Assembly: GCF_000023125.1 (NCBI RefSeq)
Contig: NC_013037.1
Span: 3,162,001 to 3,226,000 of the forward strand
Length of the DNA stretch: 64,000 nucleotides
Direction: 5' to 3'
Source: Dyadobacter fermentans DSM 18053
GTDB taxonomy: Bacteria > Bacteroidota > Bacteroidia > Cytophagales > Spirosomataceae
Part shown: positions 35,751 through 44,556 of the stretch, one piece after another
How positions within the stretch are numbered: position 1 is the stretch's first letter
Layout of the letters: the number at the start of each line of letters is the position of its first letter
Program-made: the position numbers and the translations under genes
Notes under the pieces: generated by a model
The model's input: only the letters and a program-made list of their open reading frames with translations
Database searches by the model: none
What the model was told of the DNA's origin: nothing

Positions 35751-36385
35751 AGCAGGTCGGTCGCTATGAGTGTTTTGTCCTTTAATCGGAAACTTTGTGA
35801 AACGTGCAACCCTTCCTGCTCGAAAAGCTGGTGCGACGAAAGCAAAAACGTGACGCCGTTGCGATGGTGTTCTTTGATAAGCCCGAAAAGCACTTCTCGC
35901 GCCTCGCGGTCGATGGTAATGAGCGGCTCGTCGAGGATAATGATCGAAGGGTTTCCCAGGAATGCCAACAGCAGCGACACTTTCTTGACCATCCCGCTCG
36001 AACAACTGCCGAAAGGATTTTGCAGGTAATTGATCCCGAATGCTTCTATGAGGGTATCGCATTGCTCGCGCGTAGCCCTTTGCGCTTCGGCCACAAACCC
36101 GATCAGGTCCGCCGGCGTCAGGAACGACGGGTAAAGCGGCTCAGCCTCGCCCAGGTTCAGGCGGAGGCGGTATTCGACGGGGTCCTTTTTCAGATCATAC
36201 TGATTGTCAATCCGAACTGATCCTTCAAACGGCAGCATTCCTGCCAGCGTCCGGAAAAGCGTCGATTTACCCGCTCCATTTTCCCCCTGTACCCAGTAGA
36301 TGCCTTTTTCGATTGCGAAAGACGGAATGGAAAGGATCTCCCGCTCGCCATACCGCTGTGTCAGCTCGTTGATTTCCAATACCAT
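35747..36385 (-). CDS. ABC transporter ATP-binding protein
   Basis: A 212-residue ATPase. It has Walker A GENGAGKST at residues 35-43, the signature region FGSCSSGMVKKVSLLLAFLG near 123 (the usual LSGGQ is degenerate), Walker B SIIILDEPLITID near 147, and the switch histidine in LLSSHQLFEQE near 188. It is short and lacks extra domains, which fits small exporters with a separate membrane subunit. It drives the membrane protein encoded next, with which it overlaps by four bases. The transported compound is unknown. Confidence 0.9.
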   Translation of the reverse strand: MVLEINELTQRYGEREILSIPSFAIEKGIYWVQGENGAGKSTLFRTLAGMLPFEGSVRIDNQYDLKKDPVEYRLRLNLGEAEPLYPSFLTPADLIGFVAEAQRATREQCDTLIEAFGINYLQNPFGSCSSGMVKKVSLLLAFLGNPSIIILDEPLITIDREAREVLFGLIKEHHRNGVTFLLSSHQLFEQEGLHVSQSFRLKDKTLIATDLL

Positions 36386-36408
36386 ATCTCGGAGTGGCAG
36401 AGGTTACA

Positions 36409-37299
36409 TCAGGGAATGATATTGAACTCGTCTTTCAGCACCTGCAAGGCCACCGATTCTTCATATTTGTACAGATCCTTATTGAACATGGCATTGTGGC
36501 CGGCATTCTGCAAGCTGATCCAGCTGTGCGTCGCATAAGGATCGTAATCGAAATGCTTAAAACTGTGGCCCATATTGTTCATATCCGCGAACCATTTCAC
36601 GCCCACATCGAGGCGGTCGTATGCACCGAATGCGGCGCCTTTGCCGAGCGGCATGGTGTCTTTACGGGTCTTTTCAAGGTCGATCATCGCCACATATTCA
36701 TTCAGCCGGCACTCTGGCAAAGGCCACGGTGCCGCACGGTCCACCACGCGGGCATATTCACCTGTCCGCGCCTGCGGATGCGCTGCCGCGAGCTGCATTA
36801 CTTCTTCGTAGGCGGGCTTGTATTCCGTGTATTTCTCGGGGCCGCAAAGGCCGGCCTCCATTGCAGGGCACACCCAGCATTGCCCGATCCGCCCGATACC
36901 CGACGCGCCGCCGATGCCATTGATATACTCTCCCACAAGGTCGCCTTTGAAATACACATCGTTATGGATCACAAGCAGGTATTTCTGGTCCGATTTCTCC
37001 CACGCATACTGGTACCGCACTGCGTGCCGGTATCGCTTGAAATTCAGCAGGAAATCAAACTTTACATTATTGGTCCAAAGCCATACATTCGGCTTGTAGT
37101 AGGCGATCTTGTCGCCGAAATGATCGAAAATGAATTGGAAATTCGGCGGCTCCGGCTGTTTCGCTTCTTCCACAAAGTAGATCTTGTTAATCCATTGCTG
37201 CGAATGCTTCATCAGTGTGAGCAGCGTGATCGCCGTCTGGTACGGCTTGCCATAGGCATTGATCGCCACATCTACACATGCCTTTGGAGAGTTCGTCAT
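36409..37299 (-). CDS. Glycosyltransferase-like (GT-A type) protein
   Basis: A 296-residue protein from ATG 37299 (MTNSPKACVDVAINAYGKPY); the frame is open 16 codons further up but the extra residues look non-native. The start VDVAINAYGKPYQTAITLLT resembles the first strand of GT-A transferases. Near residue 122 there is LLVIHNDVYFKGDL, where ND-x-YF may stand for the usual DxD metal site. Residues about 195-250 contain NEYVAMIDLEKTRKDTM. No signal or membrane helix is seen. Sugar donor and acceptor are unknown. Confidence 0.6.
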   Translation of the reverse strand: MTNSPKACVDVAINAYGKPYQTAITLLTLMKHSQQWINKIYFVEEAKQPEPPNFQFIFDHFGDKIAYYKPNVWLWTNNVKFDFLLNFKRYRHAVRYQYAWEKSDQKYLLVIHNDVYFKGDLVGEYINGIGGASGIGRIGQCWVCPAMEAGLCGPEKYTEYKPAYEEVMQLAAAHPQARTGEYARVVDRAAPWPLPECRLNEYVAMIDLEKTRKDTMPLGKGAAFGAYDRLDVGVKWFADMNNMGHSFKHFDYDPYATHSWISLQNAGHNAMFNKDLYKYEESVALQVLKDEFNIIP

Positions 37300-37471
37300 C
37301 GTGTATGTCGTTCGTTTTTCTGAAACTGGTAGCCCAAAGGTTGCCATTTAATCAGAAATCACCCGTTGTTAGGTTGAAAAAATTAGTAAGTGACCGCATG
37401 CCGCAATGCGCCCCGGCCGGGCATTATTTCCGTACAAACATTTCAAAATAAGAATCTTGCCCCAACGGATC

Positions 37472-37487
37472 ATATGAAATTTCATAT
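37472..37487. promoter_or_regulatory. Perfect palindrome upstream of the glycosylasparaginase/fucosidase operon
   Basis: ATATGAAATTTCATAT is a perfect 16-base palindrome. It sits immediately upstream of the predicted -33 element, at the right distance for an activator or repressor site. It may also be a chance AT-rich symmetry. Confidence 0.4.
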
Positions 37488-37492
37488 TTTCA

Positions 37493-37523
37493 TTGATCAC
37501 AAATTTCGCACGATGTATATTTG
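37493..37523 (+). promoter_or_regulatory. Bacteroidota-type promoter of the glycosylasparaginase/fucosidase operon
   Basis: TTG at 37493-37495, a 20-base spacer, then TATATTTG at 37516-37523, a full match to TAnnTTTG. It ends 85 bases before the ATG of the first gene. Confidence 0.65.
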
Positions 37524-37608
37524 AAAAAATTTTAATTAAGTAGCGGAAATATTTTCAAAATTTTACAAAACCGCTTCTATCCATTCGCGAACCCATATTC
37601 CGGACACC

Positions 37609-38637
37609 ATGAACACCAATCGTCGCTCCTTTCTCCGCTTGTCGGCCATCGCTTTGCCGTTCACGCGCGTGAACCAGTTATTTGCCAAAGCACCTGTGGC
37701 CAGCGGCCCGGTGGTGATCTCCACCTGGGACAGCGGACAAATTTCAAATGCGGCGGCCTGGCCCGTGCTGGAAAAAGGAGGCCGCGCCCTCGACGCCGTG
37801 GAGCAGGCGGCCATCGCGATCGAAAACGATATCAACTGCTGCGTAGGCCTCGGCGGTAACCCCGACCGCGACGGCCACGTGACGCTCGACGCCTGCATCA
37901 TGGACGAAAAGTCGAACTGCGGCGCGGTAGCATTCCTCGAAAGGATCAAACACCCGGTGTCCGTAGCGCGCAAGCTGATGGAAACCACGCCCCACGTGTT
38001 CCTAGTAGGCGCTGGCGCGCAGCAATTTGCATTGGCAAACGGTTTCAAGCTGGAATCGGGTAAACTTTCGCCCGATGCGGATAAAGAGTATAAAAAATGG
38101 CTAAAAAAGGCTGAATACAAGCCTGTTATCAATATCGAACACCGGCAGTCGAAAGGCCACGGACCATTTGCACCAGCCCGCCTGGACGACGGCTCGTTCA
38201 ACCACGACACCATGGGCACACTCGCGCTGGACGCGAAGGGCGACCTCTCGGGCATGTGTACCACAAGCGGAATGGGCTTTAAAATGCGCGGCCGCGTAGG
38301 CGACTCCCCGATCATCGGAGCAGGCTTGTTCGTCGATAATGAAGTGGGCGCCGCTACCTCGTCCGGCCAGGGCGAAGAAGTGATCCGCGTTGCGGGGACG
38401 CACTTGGTGGTCGAATTCATGCGCAATGGCTCCTCACCGGAAGAAGCCTGTAAAAAAGCGGTCGAAAGGATCGTAAACCGCGACCCTGCGCGCGCCAAAA
38501 CGTTCCAGGTAGGCTTCCTGGCAATCAATAAGCAGGGTGAAGTAGGTGCTTACTCGGTGCAGCCGGGATTTGCCTACACCATCACCACCGGCGACGGAAA
38601 AGGCAAAGTGGTGGCCTCGAAAAGTCATTTCGCGTAA
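37609..38637 (+). CDS. N4-(beta-N-acetylglucosaminyl)-L-asparaginase family enzyme
   Basis: A 342-residue Ntn hydrolase of the T2 family (glycosylasparaginase/isoaspartyl peptidase). The N-terminus carries a twin-arginine-like signal (MNTNRRSFLRLSAIALPFTR), so it is exported. The autoprocessing site and nucleophile are in NHDTMGTLAL: the chain should cut before Thr201. MCTTSGMGFKMRGRVGDSPI and GAGLFVDNEVGAATSSGQGE complete the active site. The enzyme cleaves the GlcNAc-Asn bond of N-glycan remnants. Two fucosidase genes follow on the same strand. Confidence 0.9.
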   Translation: MNTNRRSFLRLSAIALPFTRVNQLFAKAPVASGPVVISTWDSGQISNAAAWPVLEKGGRALDAVEQAAIAIENDINCCVGLGGNPDRDGHVTLDACIMDEKSNCGAVAFLERIKHPVSVARKLMETTPHVFLVGAGAQQFALANGFKLESGKLSPDADKEYKKWLKKAEYKPVINIEHRQSKGHGPFAPARLDDGSFNHDTMGTLALDAKGDLSGMCTTSGMGFKMRGRVGDSPIIGAGLFVDNEVGAATSSGQGEEVIRVAGTHLVVEFMRNGSSPEEACKKAVERIVNRDPARAKTFQVGFLAINKQGEVGAYSVQPGFAYTITTGDGKGKVVASKSHFA

Positions 38638-38677
38638 ACCCTCATATTGAAGTATTTATCAAACACTTAACCATCCA

Positions 38678-40099
38678 ATGAATTTCAGATCAACAGCAGC
38701 CCTGCTTGCCGGGCTGTTCTTTGCGTCCGCGTCGTATGCGCAGCAGCATTCGGAGCAGAACCACTCCAAATATGTAGCGCCCACCGACCCGCTTGTGCAG
38801 CAAAAACTCTCCAAATGGCAGGACGTCAAATTCGGCTTGCTCATGCATTGGGGCACATACAGCCAGTGGGGGATCGTGGAATCCTGGTCGCTATGCCCCG
38901 AAGATGAAGGCTGGTGCGAACGCCGCGGCCCGCATTCACACGATTGGTACGAGTACAAAAAGGCTTACGAGGATATTGCCAAGACATTCAATCCAGTAAA
39001 ATTCAACCCTGAACGCTGGGCGAAAGCCGCAAAAGGTGCGGGTATGAAATACTTGGTTTTCACGACGAAGCACCACGACGGCTTTTCGATGTTCGATTCG
39101 AAATACACCGATTATAAAATCACCAACACGCCGTTCAAGAGCAATCCGAAGGCGAACGTCACCAAGGAAGTACTCGCCGCATTCCGCAACGAAGGCTTCA
39201 TGACGGGCACCTACTTCTCGAAACCCGACTGGCATACCGACTCCTACTGGTGGCCTTACTTCCCGCCGAAGGACCGCAACGTATCCTACGACCCGAAAAA
39301 GCGCCCGGATCTTTGGAACAAATTCAAAGACTTTACTTACAACCAGATCGAAGAACTGATGTCGGATTACGGCTCGGTAGACATCCTCTGGCTCGACGGC
39401 GGCTGGGTCCGCCCGAAAAGCAGCATCGACACGACCATCAGCTGGCAGAAAACCATCCCCTACGATCAGGACATCGACATGGCGCGCATTGCCAAAATGG
39501 CCCGCTCGCATCAGCCCGGCCTGCTGGTGGTGGACCGCACTGTTTCCGGCGAATTCGAAAACTACGTAACACCGGAGCAATCGATCCCGGATCATTATAT
39601 GTCGATCCCCTGGGAATCGTGCATGACAATGGGCGACTCCTGGTCTTACATTCCGAAAGAAAACTTCAAGTCGACCCAGAAACTGGTGCACACGCTGGTG
39701 GACATCGTTGCGAAAGGCGGCAACCTGCTCCTGAACGTCGCCCCGGGGCCCGATGGCGAATGGCACGAAGAAGCTTACACGCGCCTGGAAGAAATGGGTA
39801 AATGGATGAATGTGAATGGTGTAGGTATTTATGAAACCAAGCCGCTCGCGCCCTACCGGGCCGGCAAATGGGCTTATACCAAAAAAGGCAACACCACCTA
39901 CGCCTTCTACCTGGCCGAAGCCGGCGAAAAACTCCCGGCAAGCCTAAAACCGGAAGGCCTGGAAATCCCCGCAAAAGCAAAAATCACATTCGCAGGCAAC
40001 AAAAAAGCCCTGAAAGTGAAAAACGGCGCCATCGAACTCCCCGCCCGGACAATCACAGAAATAGGCACGCAGCCGGCTTATTTGTTTGTGATTAATTAA
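38678..40099 (+). CDS. Alpha-L-fucosidase, GH29 (first copy)
   Basis: A 473-residue GH29 enzyme with a signal peptide ending near residue 21 (SASYAQ). Conserved blocks are KFGLLMHWGTYSQWG, YLVFTTKHHDGFSMFDSKYT, and VDILWLDGGW with the nucleophile Asp240. It would release alpha-fucose from glycans in the periplasm or outside. A short C-terminal domain of about 75 residues follows the barrel. It lies 40 bases after the asparaginase gene in the same operon. Linkage preference is not predictable. Confidence 0.93.
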   Translation: MNFRSTAALLAGLFFASASYAQQHSEQNHSKYVAPTDPLVQQKLSKWQDVKFGLLMHWGTYSQWGIVESWSLCPEDEGWCERRGPHSHDWYEYKKAYEDIAKTFNPVKFNPERWAKAAKGAGMKYLVFTTKHHDGFSMFDSKYTDYKITNTPFKSNPKANVTKEVLAAFRNEGFMTGTYFSKPDWHTDSYWWPYFPPKDRNVSYDPKKRPDLWNKFKDFTYNQIEELMSDYGSVDILWLDGGWVRPKSSIDTTISWQKTIPYDQDIDMARIAKMARSHQPGLLVVDRTVSGEFENYVTPEQSIPDHYMSIPWESCMTMGDSWSYIPKENFKSTQKLVHTLVDIVAKGGNLLLNVAPGPDGEWHEEAYTRLEEMGKWMNVNGVGIYETKPLAPYRAGKWAYTKKGNTTYAFYLAEAGEKLPASLKPEGLEIPAKAKITFAGNKKALKVKNGAIELPARTITEIGTQPAYLFVIN

Positions 40100-40218
40100 G
40101 AGCCAATAGGAAAACATCGATAGATTTGGTGAACTCGATTAAAAAAAACGATCTTCACTTTCCATTTGCTTTCCGTCGTAACAACCCCTATCTGTATCAT
40201 CAGAAACACCTTTTCAAA

Positions 40219-41682
40219 ATGATCAAACAAATAACCGGTCTCCTCTGCCTGACAGCGTCGATCGCCTTTGCCCAAACACCCCCGAAACCTTACGGTGCCC
40301 TGCCGGCGCCGCGCCAGCTCGCGTGGCACGAGACCGAAGTGTACGGTATCATGCACTTCACGCCAACCACTTTCGAAAACAAGGAGTGGGGCTACGGCGA
40401 TGCAGATCCCAAGACTTTCAACCCCACCGATTTCAACGCCGACCAGATCGTCTCGGCCGCCAAAGCCGGTGGCCTGCGCGGGATCGTGCTTGTGGCGAAA
40501 CATCACGATGGTTTCTGCCTCTGGCCAACCAAAACGACCGACTATAACATTACCAAAAGCCCTTTCCGCGGCGGTAAGGGGGATTTGGTGCGCGAAGTGG
40601 CCGATGCGGCGCGCAAGCAAGGACTGAAATTCGGAGTATATTGCTCGCCCTGGGACCGTAACAATGCGAAATACGGCACGCCGGAATACATCAAAATTTA
40701 CCGTGAGCAGCTGCGTGAGCTGTATACGAATTACGGTGACCTGTTTATGTCGTGGCACGACGGAGCCAATGGCGGCGACGGCTACTATGGCGGCGCAAGA
40801 GAGAAACGCTCGATCGACAACACAACCTATTACCAATGGGATTCGACGTGGACCAACTACACCCGCAAACTCCAACCGAATGCGAGCATTTTCAGCGATA
40901 TCGGCTGGGACGTGCGCTGGGCAGGCAATGAAGACGGCAGCGTGAACCCGACTTCATGGGCTACGCTCACTCCCAAGCCATCGGAAGGACAGAATGTGGC
41001 CGTTCCCGGCCAGGCCAACGCAACGGAAAACCCCGGCGGTACACGCGGAGGCAAGTTCTGGATTCCGGCGGAATGCGACGTACCATTGCGTAAAGGATGG
41101 TTTTACCACGAAAACGAAAAGCCGAAAACACCTGAAAAGCTTTTTGATCTGTACCTCAAAAGCGTAGGACGCGGCGCCGCGCTCGATCTGGGACTGGCAC
41201 CCGACACCCGCGGACAACTGCATAACGACGACGTGGCCGTGCTGAAAACCTTCGGGGACCGCGTGAAGAACACCTTCGCCACCAACCTGATCGCCCGCGG
41301 TTCATCGAAAGCCGTGAACGTTCGCGGTTACAATTCGATTTACAGCGCCAAAAACCTGCTCGACGGCAAGCCGGACACTTACTGGGCTACCGACGACGAT
41401 TTCAAAACACCCGAAGTGGTGATCGAATTATCGCAGCCGATCGTTTTCGATGTGATAAGCTTGCAGGAATACATCAAACTCGGCCAGCGCATTGAAGAAT
41501 TCGCCGTGGACGCCTGGATCGGTAATGAATGGAAGGAGATTTACAAAGGCACCAGCGTAGGTGCCAAGCGCATTGCGCGGCTGGACGTCCCCATTACTTC
41601 CAACAAACTGCGCCTCCGCGTTACCAAATCTCCGGTAAGCATTGCCATCAGCGAGTTTGGTGTTTACAAGGATGCAGAATAA
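40219..41682 (+). CDS. Alpha-L-fucosidase, GH29, with F5/8-type C-terminal domain
   Basis: A 487-residue protein from ATG 40219 (MIKQITGLLCLTASIAFAQT, a signal peptide); the frame opens at 40126 but that part has no signal character. The GH29 barrel contains WHETEVYGIMHFTPTTFENK, LVAKHHDGFCLWPTKTTDYN, and DLFMSWHDGANG with likely nucleophile Asp181. Residues about 350-487 form a discoidin (F5/8 C) carbohydrate-binding domain. It differs clearly from the neighbouring fucosidase, so the two may have different linkage specificities. A strong terminator follows. Confidence 0.93.
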   Translation: MIKQITGLLCLTASIAFAQTPPKPYGALPAPRQLAWHETEVYGIMHFTPTTFENKEWGYGDADPKTFNPTDFNADQIVSAAKAGGLRGIVLVAKHHDGFCLWPTKTTDYNITKSPFRGGKGDLVREVADAARKQGLKFGVYCSPWDRNNAKYGTPEYIKIYREQLRELYTNYGDLFMSWHDGANGGDGYYGGAREKRSIDNTTYYQWDSTWTNYTRKLQPNASIFSDIGWDVRWAGNEDGSVNPTSWATLTPKPSEGQNVAVPGQANATENPGGTRGGKFWIPAECDVPLRKGWFYHENEKPKTPEKLFDLYLKSVGRGAALDLGLAPDTRGQLHNDDVAVLKTFGDRVKNTFATNLIARGSSKAVNVRGYNSIYSAKNLLDGKPDTYWATDDDFKTPEVVIELSQPIVFDVISLQEYIKLGQRIEEFAVDAWIGNEWKEIYKGTSVGAKRIARLDVPITSNKLRLRVTKSPVSIAISEFGVYKDAE

Positions 41683-41697
41683 TCCGAAATAACTTAC

Positions 41698-41733
41698 AAA
41701 AACGGCCAAAGCAATCAAGCTTTGGCCGTTTTT
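41698..41733. terminator. Bidirectional terminator between fucosidase and GH76-like genes
   Basis: Fifteen-base perfect arms AAAAACGGCCAAAGC and GCTTTGGCCGTTTTT surround a six-base loop. The A run on one side and T run on the other let it work for both convergent genes. Confidence 0.92.
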
Positions 41734-41746
41734 CTTCCTGTCAAAT

Positions 41747-42823
41747 CTATTTCACTGAAAGCCGCTCCAACCGCGCGTACATTTCGAGCATCGCGCCCTG
41801 GTCGATCAGCGTCTTCACGGGCTTGCGGCCCAGCAGGCCCTTTTCGTCCCTTTCTTCTTTCCAGATCCGCTCGGCATCGCTGATGAATATGCCGAAATCG
41901 CCGGCTTTCGGGTCTATTTTGTGCAGCTCCTCAAAGCCTCTCAGTAGCACCACATTGAACCAATAGTTGTCCGGCAGCTTATTGTTTTTGTAAAAATGCT
42001 TTTTTGAACCTTCTGCCAGCGCTTTGGCCTCTTCCAGGTATTCGCCTTTACCCGTAATAGTATGCAGCAGCACGGCCGATTGCAGCATGGTGCCGGTGTT
42101 GTACGTGTATTTGGCAGAATCTATCTTTAAGGACGGTATTTTAATGGCGTCATAGTATGTGCCATCGGCAGCGCGCAGGTTCTTTTTGGTCCAGTCGTAA
42201 AGGCTCACGGCGGTTTTCAGCAATTCCGGGTCCTTTTTGAGCTGGTATAGTTGCAGTGCTACCAGAATCCCGGGACCATTGGAGCAGGTGTTTTTCGTAT
42301 TCTTCTCGTCCTCTTTCCAGTAAAAGCCGCCACCCGCCTTCTCGTCGAAGCCGGTCATCATAAAACGGTAGATTTCCTCTGCGACGGTCAGATAATCCTT
42401 CTCGCCCGTGCGCTTGTACGCGTCCAGGCACGCGATGGCGATCCATTGGTTGTCATCGTAAAACCGCGAGTCCTTTTGCTCACTCGTTACGTACGCCTGG
42501 TAACCCGGCGCGGGTGCATCGGTGGTATAATATTGCCGGATCGCCCCGAGTACGGGCTTCATGTACTGTTTGCCGGGGCTCACCGCTTCCGCCTCCGTGG
42601 CTGCTTGGAGCAGCGCGCACAATGGCCAGAGGTACGAATGCGGCTTCTCATTCTTGCCATTGGTTTCGATAAAAAGGCCCGTCGACGATTCGTAAAACAC
42701 GCCTTCAATGTTGTGGAGAATCTGTCCGCGGCGCGATTTGTAGTCGGGCGCGGTTTGAGATACGGCGGGGTCGATGCGGGCCATGCCGAGCAGGACCAAC
42801 GCCGTTGTGAACATACTTTTCAT
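41747..42823 (-). CDS. GH76-like exported alpha-mannanase family protein
   Basis: A 358-residue protein with a signal peptide ending near residue 23 (RIDPAVSQ). It has the (alpha/alpha)6 character of GH76, with the paired catalytic aspartates in RFYDDNQWIAIACLDAYKRT near residue 124. Other family-like blocks are YLWPLCALLQAATEAEA, KNTCSNGPGILVALQLYQLK and YTYNTGTMLQSAVLLHTITG. GH76 enzymes hydrolyse alpha-1,6-mannan; the exact linkage here is untested. It is convergent with the fucosidase operon and divergent from the sugar isomerase gene. Confidence 0.82.
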   Translation of the reverse strand: MKSMFTTALVLLGMARIDPAVSQTAPDYKSRRGQILHNIEGVFYESSTGLFIETNGKNEKPHSYLWPLCALLQAATEAEAVSPGKQYMKPVLGAIRQYYTTDAPAPGYQAYVTSEQKDSRFYDDNQWIAIACLDAYKRTGEKDYLTVAEEIYRFMMTGFDEKAGGGFYWKEDEKNTKNTCSNGPGILVALQLYQLKKDPELLKTAVSLYDWTKKNLRAADGTYYDAIKIPSLKIDSAKYTYNTGTMLQSAVLLHTITGKGEYLEEAKALAEGSKKHFYKNNKLPDNYWFNVVLLRGFEELHKIDPKAGDFGIFISDAERIWKEERDEKGLLGRKPVKTLIDQGAMLEMYARLERLSVK

Positions 42824-42973
42824 ACAAGAGTTTCGATTTTTTTGAATAGAAGCATCCGCCGCAATATTCTCTACTTAATGCGCGCTGCCCCCATTTAGCT
42901 TGGAAATGAACTCTTTTTACCAAAATCTATAAAAGTGACAAATTTTTAATATTATTATCCAAAATTTAATCCC

Positions 42974-43924
42974 ATGCAACACCACGACCAGGACACTTCT
43001 CGCCGCGACTGGCTAAAAACCGTCGCATTAGGCGGCGCGGCCACGCTTGCGGCCCCGATTGTACAGGCAGCACCGGCACAACCGGCCCCGGCAGCGCGGA
43101 GGATACCCATTGCCATCTCGACGTATTCCTACTGGCATTTTCAGGAAAAGAAGTATCCGATCGACAAAGTGATCGAGGACGCGGCGCGCCAGGGCTTCGA
43201 CGGCGTAGAGATTCTGCACCGGCAAATGGAGAATGAAACCCTGCCCTACATGAACAAGCTCAAGAGGCTTGCATTCGACAATGGATTGGCACTTCCGTTA
43301 CTTTCTATCCATCAGAGCTTTGTACAGCCGAAGCCGGAAGATCGCAAAAAGGACATTGAACATACTTTAAAATGTATTAATCTTGCGACCCAGATGGGCA
43401 TTCCGGCGATCCGGATGAACACCGGAAGCTGGCGGACCGTGAAGCGCGACGCCAACTATTACAAGGACGGCAAAGAGCCGCCGATCCAGGGTTATACGGA
43501 TCAGGATGCGATCAAATGGTGCATCGAGTCAATGCAGGAATGCCTGGTAGCTGCGGAGAAAGCGGGCGTCGTGCTAGCGATCGAAAACCACTGGGGCCTG
43601 TCGTCGAACATCGACTACCTGCTTGAAATTTACAAGCCGCTGGCATCGTCGCCGGCCATGGGCATGAATGTCGACACGGGTAACTTTGTAGGTGATCCAT
43701 ACCCCCAGTTCGAACGCCTGGCACCTCACGCGACGATCGTTCAGGCGAAGACCTATTACGGCGGCGGCCATTATTACGACCTCGATCTGGATTATAAACG
43801 GATCGCAGGCATTTTAAGGAAAGTGAATTTCAACGGCTACGTATCGCTGGAAATGGAAGGGAAAGAAGACCCTGCCACAGCGGTACCCAAAAGCCTTCAG
43901 ATATTAAGGGAAGCACTAAGCTAA
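42974..43924 (+). CDS. Exported sugar phosphate isomerase/epimerase-like TIM barrel
   Basis: A 316-residue xylose-isomerase-like TIM barrel. It opens with a twin-arginine signal ([20 protein letters not shown]), so it should work outside the cytoplasm. Metal-site and barrel strands include [65 protein letters not shown] and [12 protein letters not shown]. The Glu/Asp/His pattern fits a divalent-metal isomerase or epimerase. Substrate unknown. It stands alone between a divergent GH76-like gene and the toxin-antitoxin pair. Confidence 0.82.
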   Translation: MQHHDQDTSRRDWLKTVALGGAATLAAPIVQAAPAQPAPAARRIPIAISTYSYWHFQEKKYPIDKVIEDAARQGFDGVEILHRQMENETLPYMNKLKRLAFDNGLALPLLSIHQSFVQPKPEDRKKDIEHTLKCINLATQMGIPAIRMNTGSWRTVKRDANYYKDGKEPPIQGYTDQDAIKWCIESMQECLVAAEKAGVVLAIENHWGLSSNIDYLLEIYKPLASSPAMGMNVDTGNFVGDPYPQFERLAPHATIVQAKTYYGGGHYYDLDLDYKRIAGILRKVNFNGYVSLEMEGKEDPATAVPKSLQILREALS

Positions 43925-44011
43925 CCCGGAGCCCCAGGCTTCAAAGAGTTTCATAATTATATTCTGTAGTTAATAAAGTGCAGCTTCTCTGGGGCGGCAC
44001 TTTTTGTTTTA

Positions 44012-44266
44012 CTAGTAATGATACTTGCACTGGGCGATGATAATGCACCCATCCGCCACCTTGTACACCAGCCGGTGCTCATCGGTGATCCGGCGGGACC
44101 AGAAACCGGAATAGTCCGAGCGCAGCAATTCCGGTTTACCCTTTCCTTCGAACGGGGTTCGCAAACATTCCTTGATCAATCCGTTGATTCGTTTCGCAAT
44201 GTTTTTATCGACCCGTTGCCATTCGACATAATCCTCCCACGCATGAGGATGCCAGGAGAGCATCAC
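44012..44266 (-). CDS. YoeB family toxin (ribosome-dependent mRNA endonuclease)
   Basis: An 84-residue toxin of normal length. MMLSWHPHAWEDYVEWQRVD, the FEGKGKPELLRSDYSGFWSR core, and the terminal CIIIAQCKYHY match YoeB, whose catalytic residues include the last His and Tyr. YoeB cuts mRNA in the ribosomal A site. Its start overlaps the antitoxin gene by four bases, the usual antitoxin-first order. All family key residues appear present, so it is probably active. Confidence 0.92.
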   Translation of the reverse strand: MMLSWHPHAWEDYVEWQRVDKNIAKRINGLIKECLRTPFEGKGKPELLRSDYSGFWSRRITDEHRLVYKVADGCIIIAQCKYHY

Positions 44267-44472
44267 AGGTCGGTAAGGTCGCGGGAGAAGATGTGATTGC
44301 CGGATTCAATGTCTTTCATTGCTTTCAGCAAACGGGCTTTGTTTGCCGGGCTTTTCATGAGGTAGTCCGTCGCATCCATTTCTTGCCCAGCCTTCCGGAT
44401 TTTCCGCCGGTTCAGGATTTTAAAGAGATTGTAGATGGATTGCTGCTTTTTCACAGGGAGAGCGAGTTTCAT
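44263..44472 (-). CDS. Antitoxin partner of YoeB
   Basis: A 69-residue protein encoded just before the toxin with ATGA overlap. It is shorter than classical YefM and its N-terminus (MKLALPVKKQQSIYNLFKIL) does not match YefM well. The C-terminus (LLKAMKDIESGNHIFSRDLT) resembles the toxin-neutralising tail of YefM-like antitoxins. Assignment rests mainly on position. Confidence 0.75.
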   Translation of the reverse strand: MKLALPVKKQQSIYNLFKILNRRKIRKAGQEMDATDYLMKSPANKARLLKAMKDIESGNHIFSRDLTDL

Positions 44473-44556
44473 ATCTATCCTTTTAAGTGTGTTGATTTAA
44501 GCTGATTAAAATTAAGGGTTTAACGATTGCTATGCAAACTATTGAGGCAGTCAAAA

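Noticed and set aside
35751..36062. N-terminal extension of the ABC membrane subunit
   Set aside because: It is the out-of-frame copy of the ATPase gene, with Arg/His-rich composition; the ATGA overlap at 35747-35750 is the natural start.
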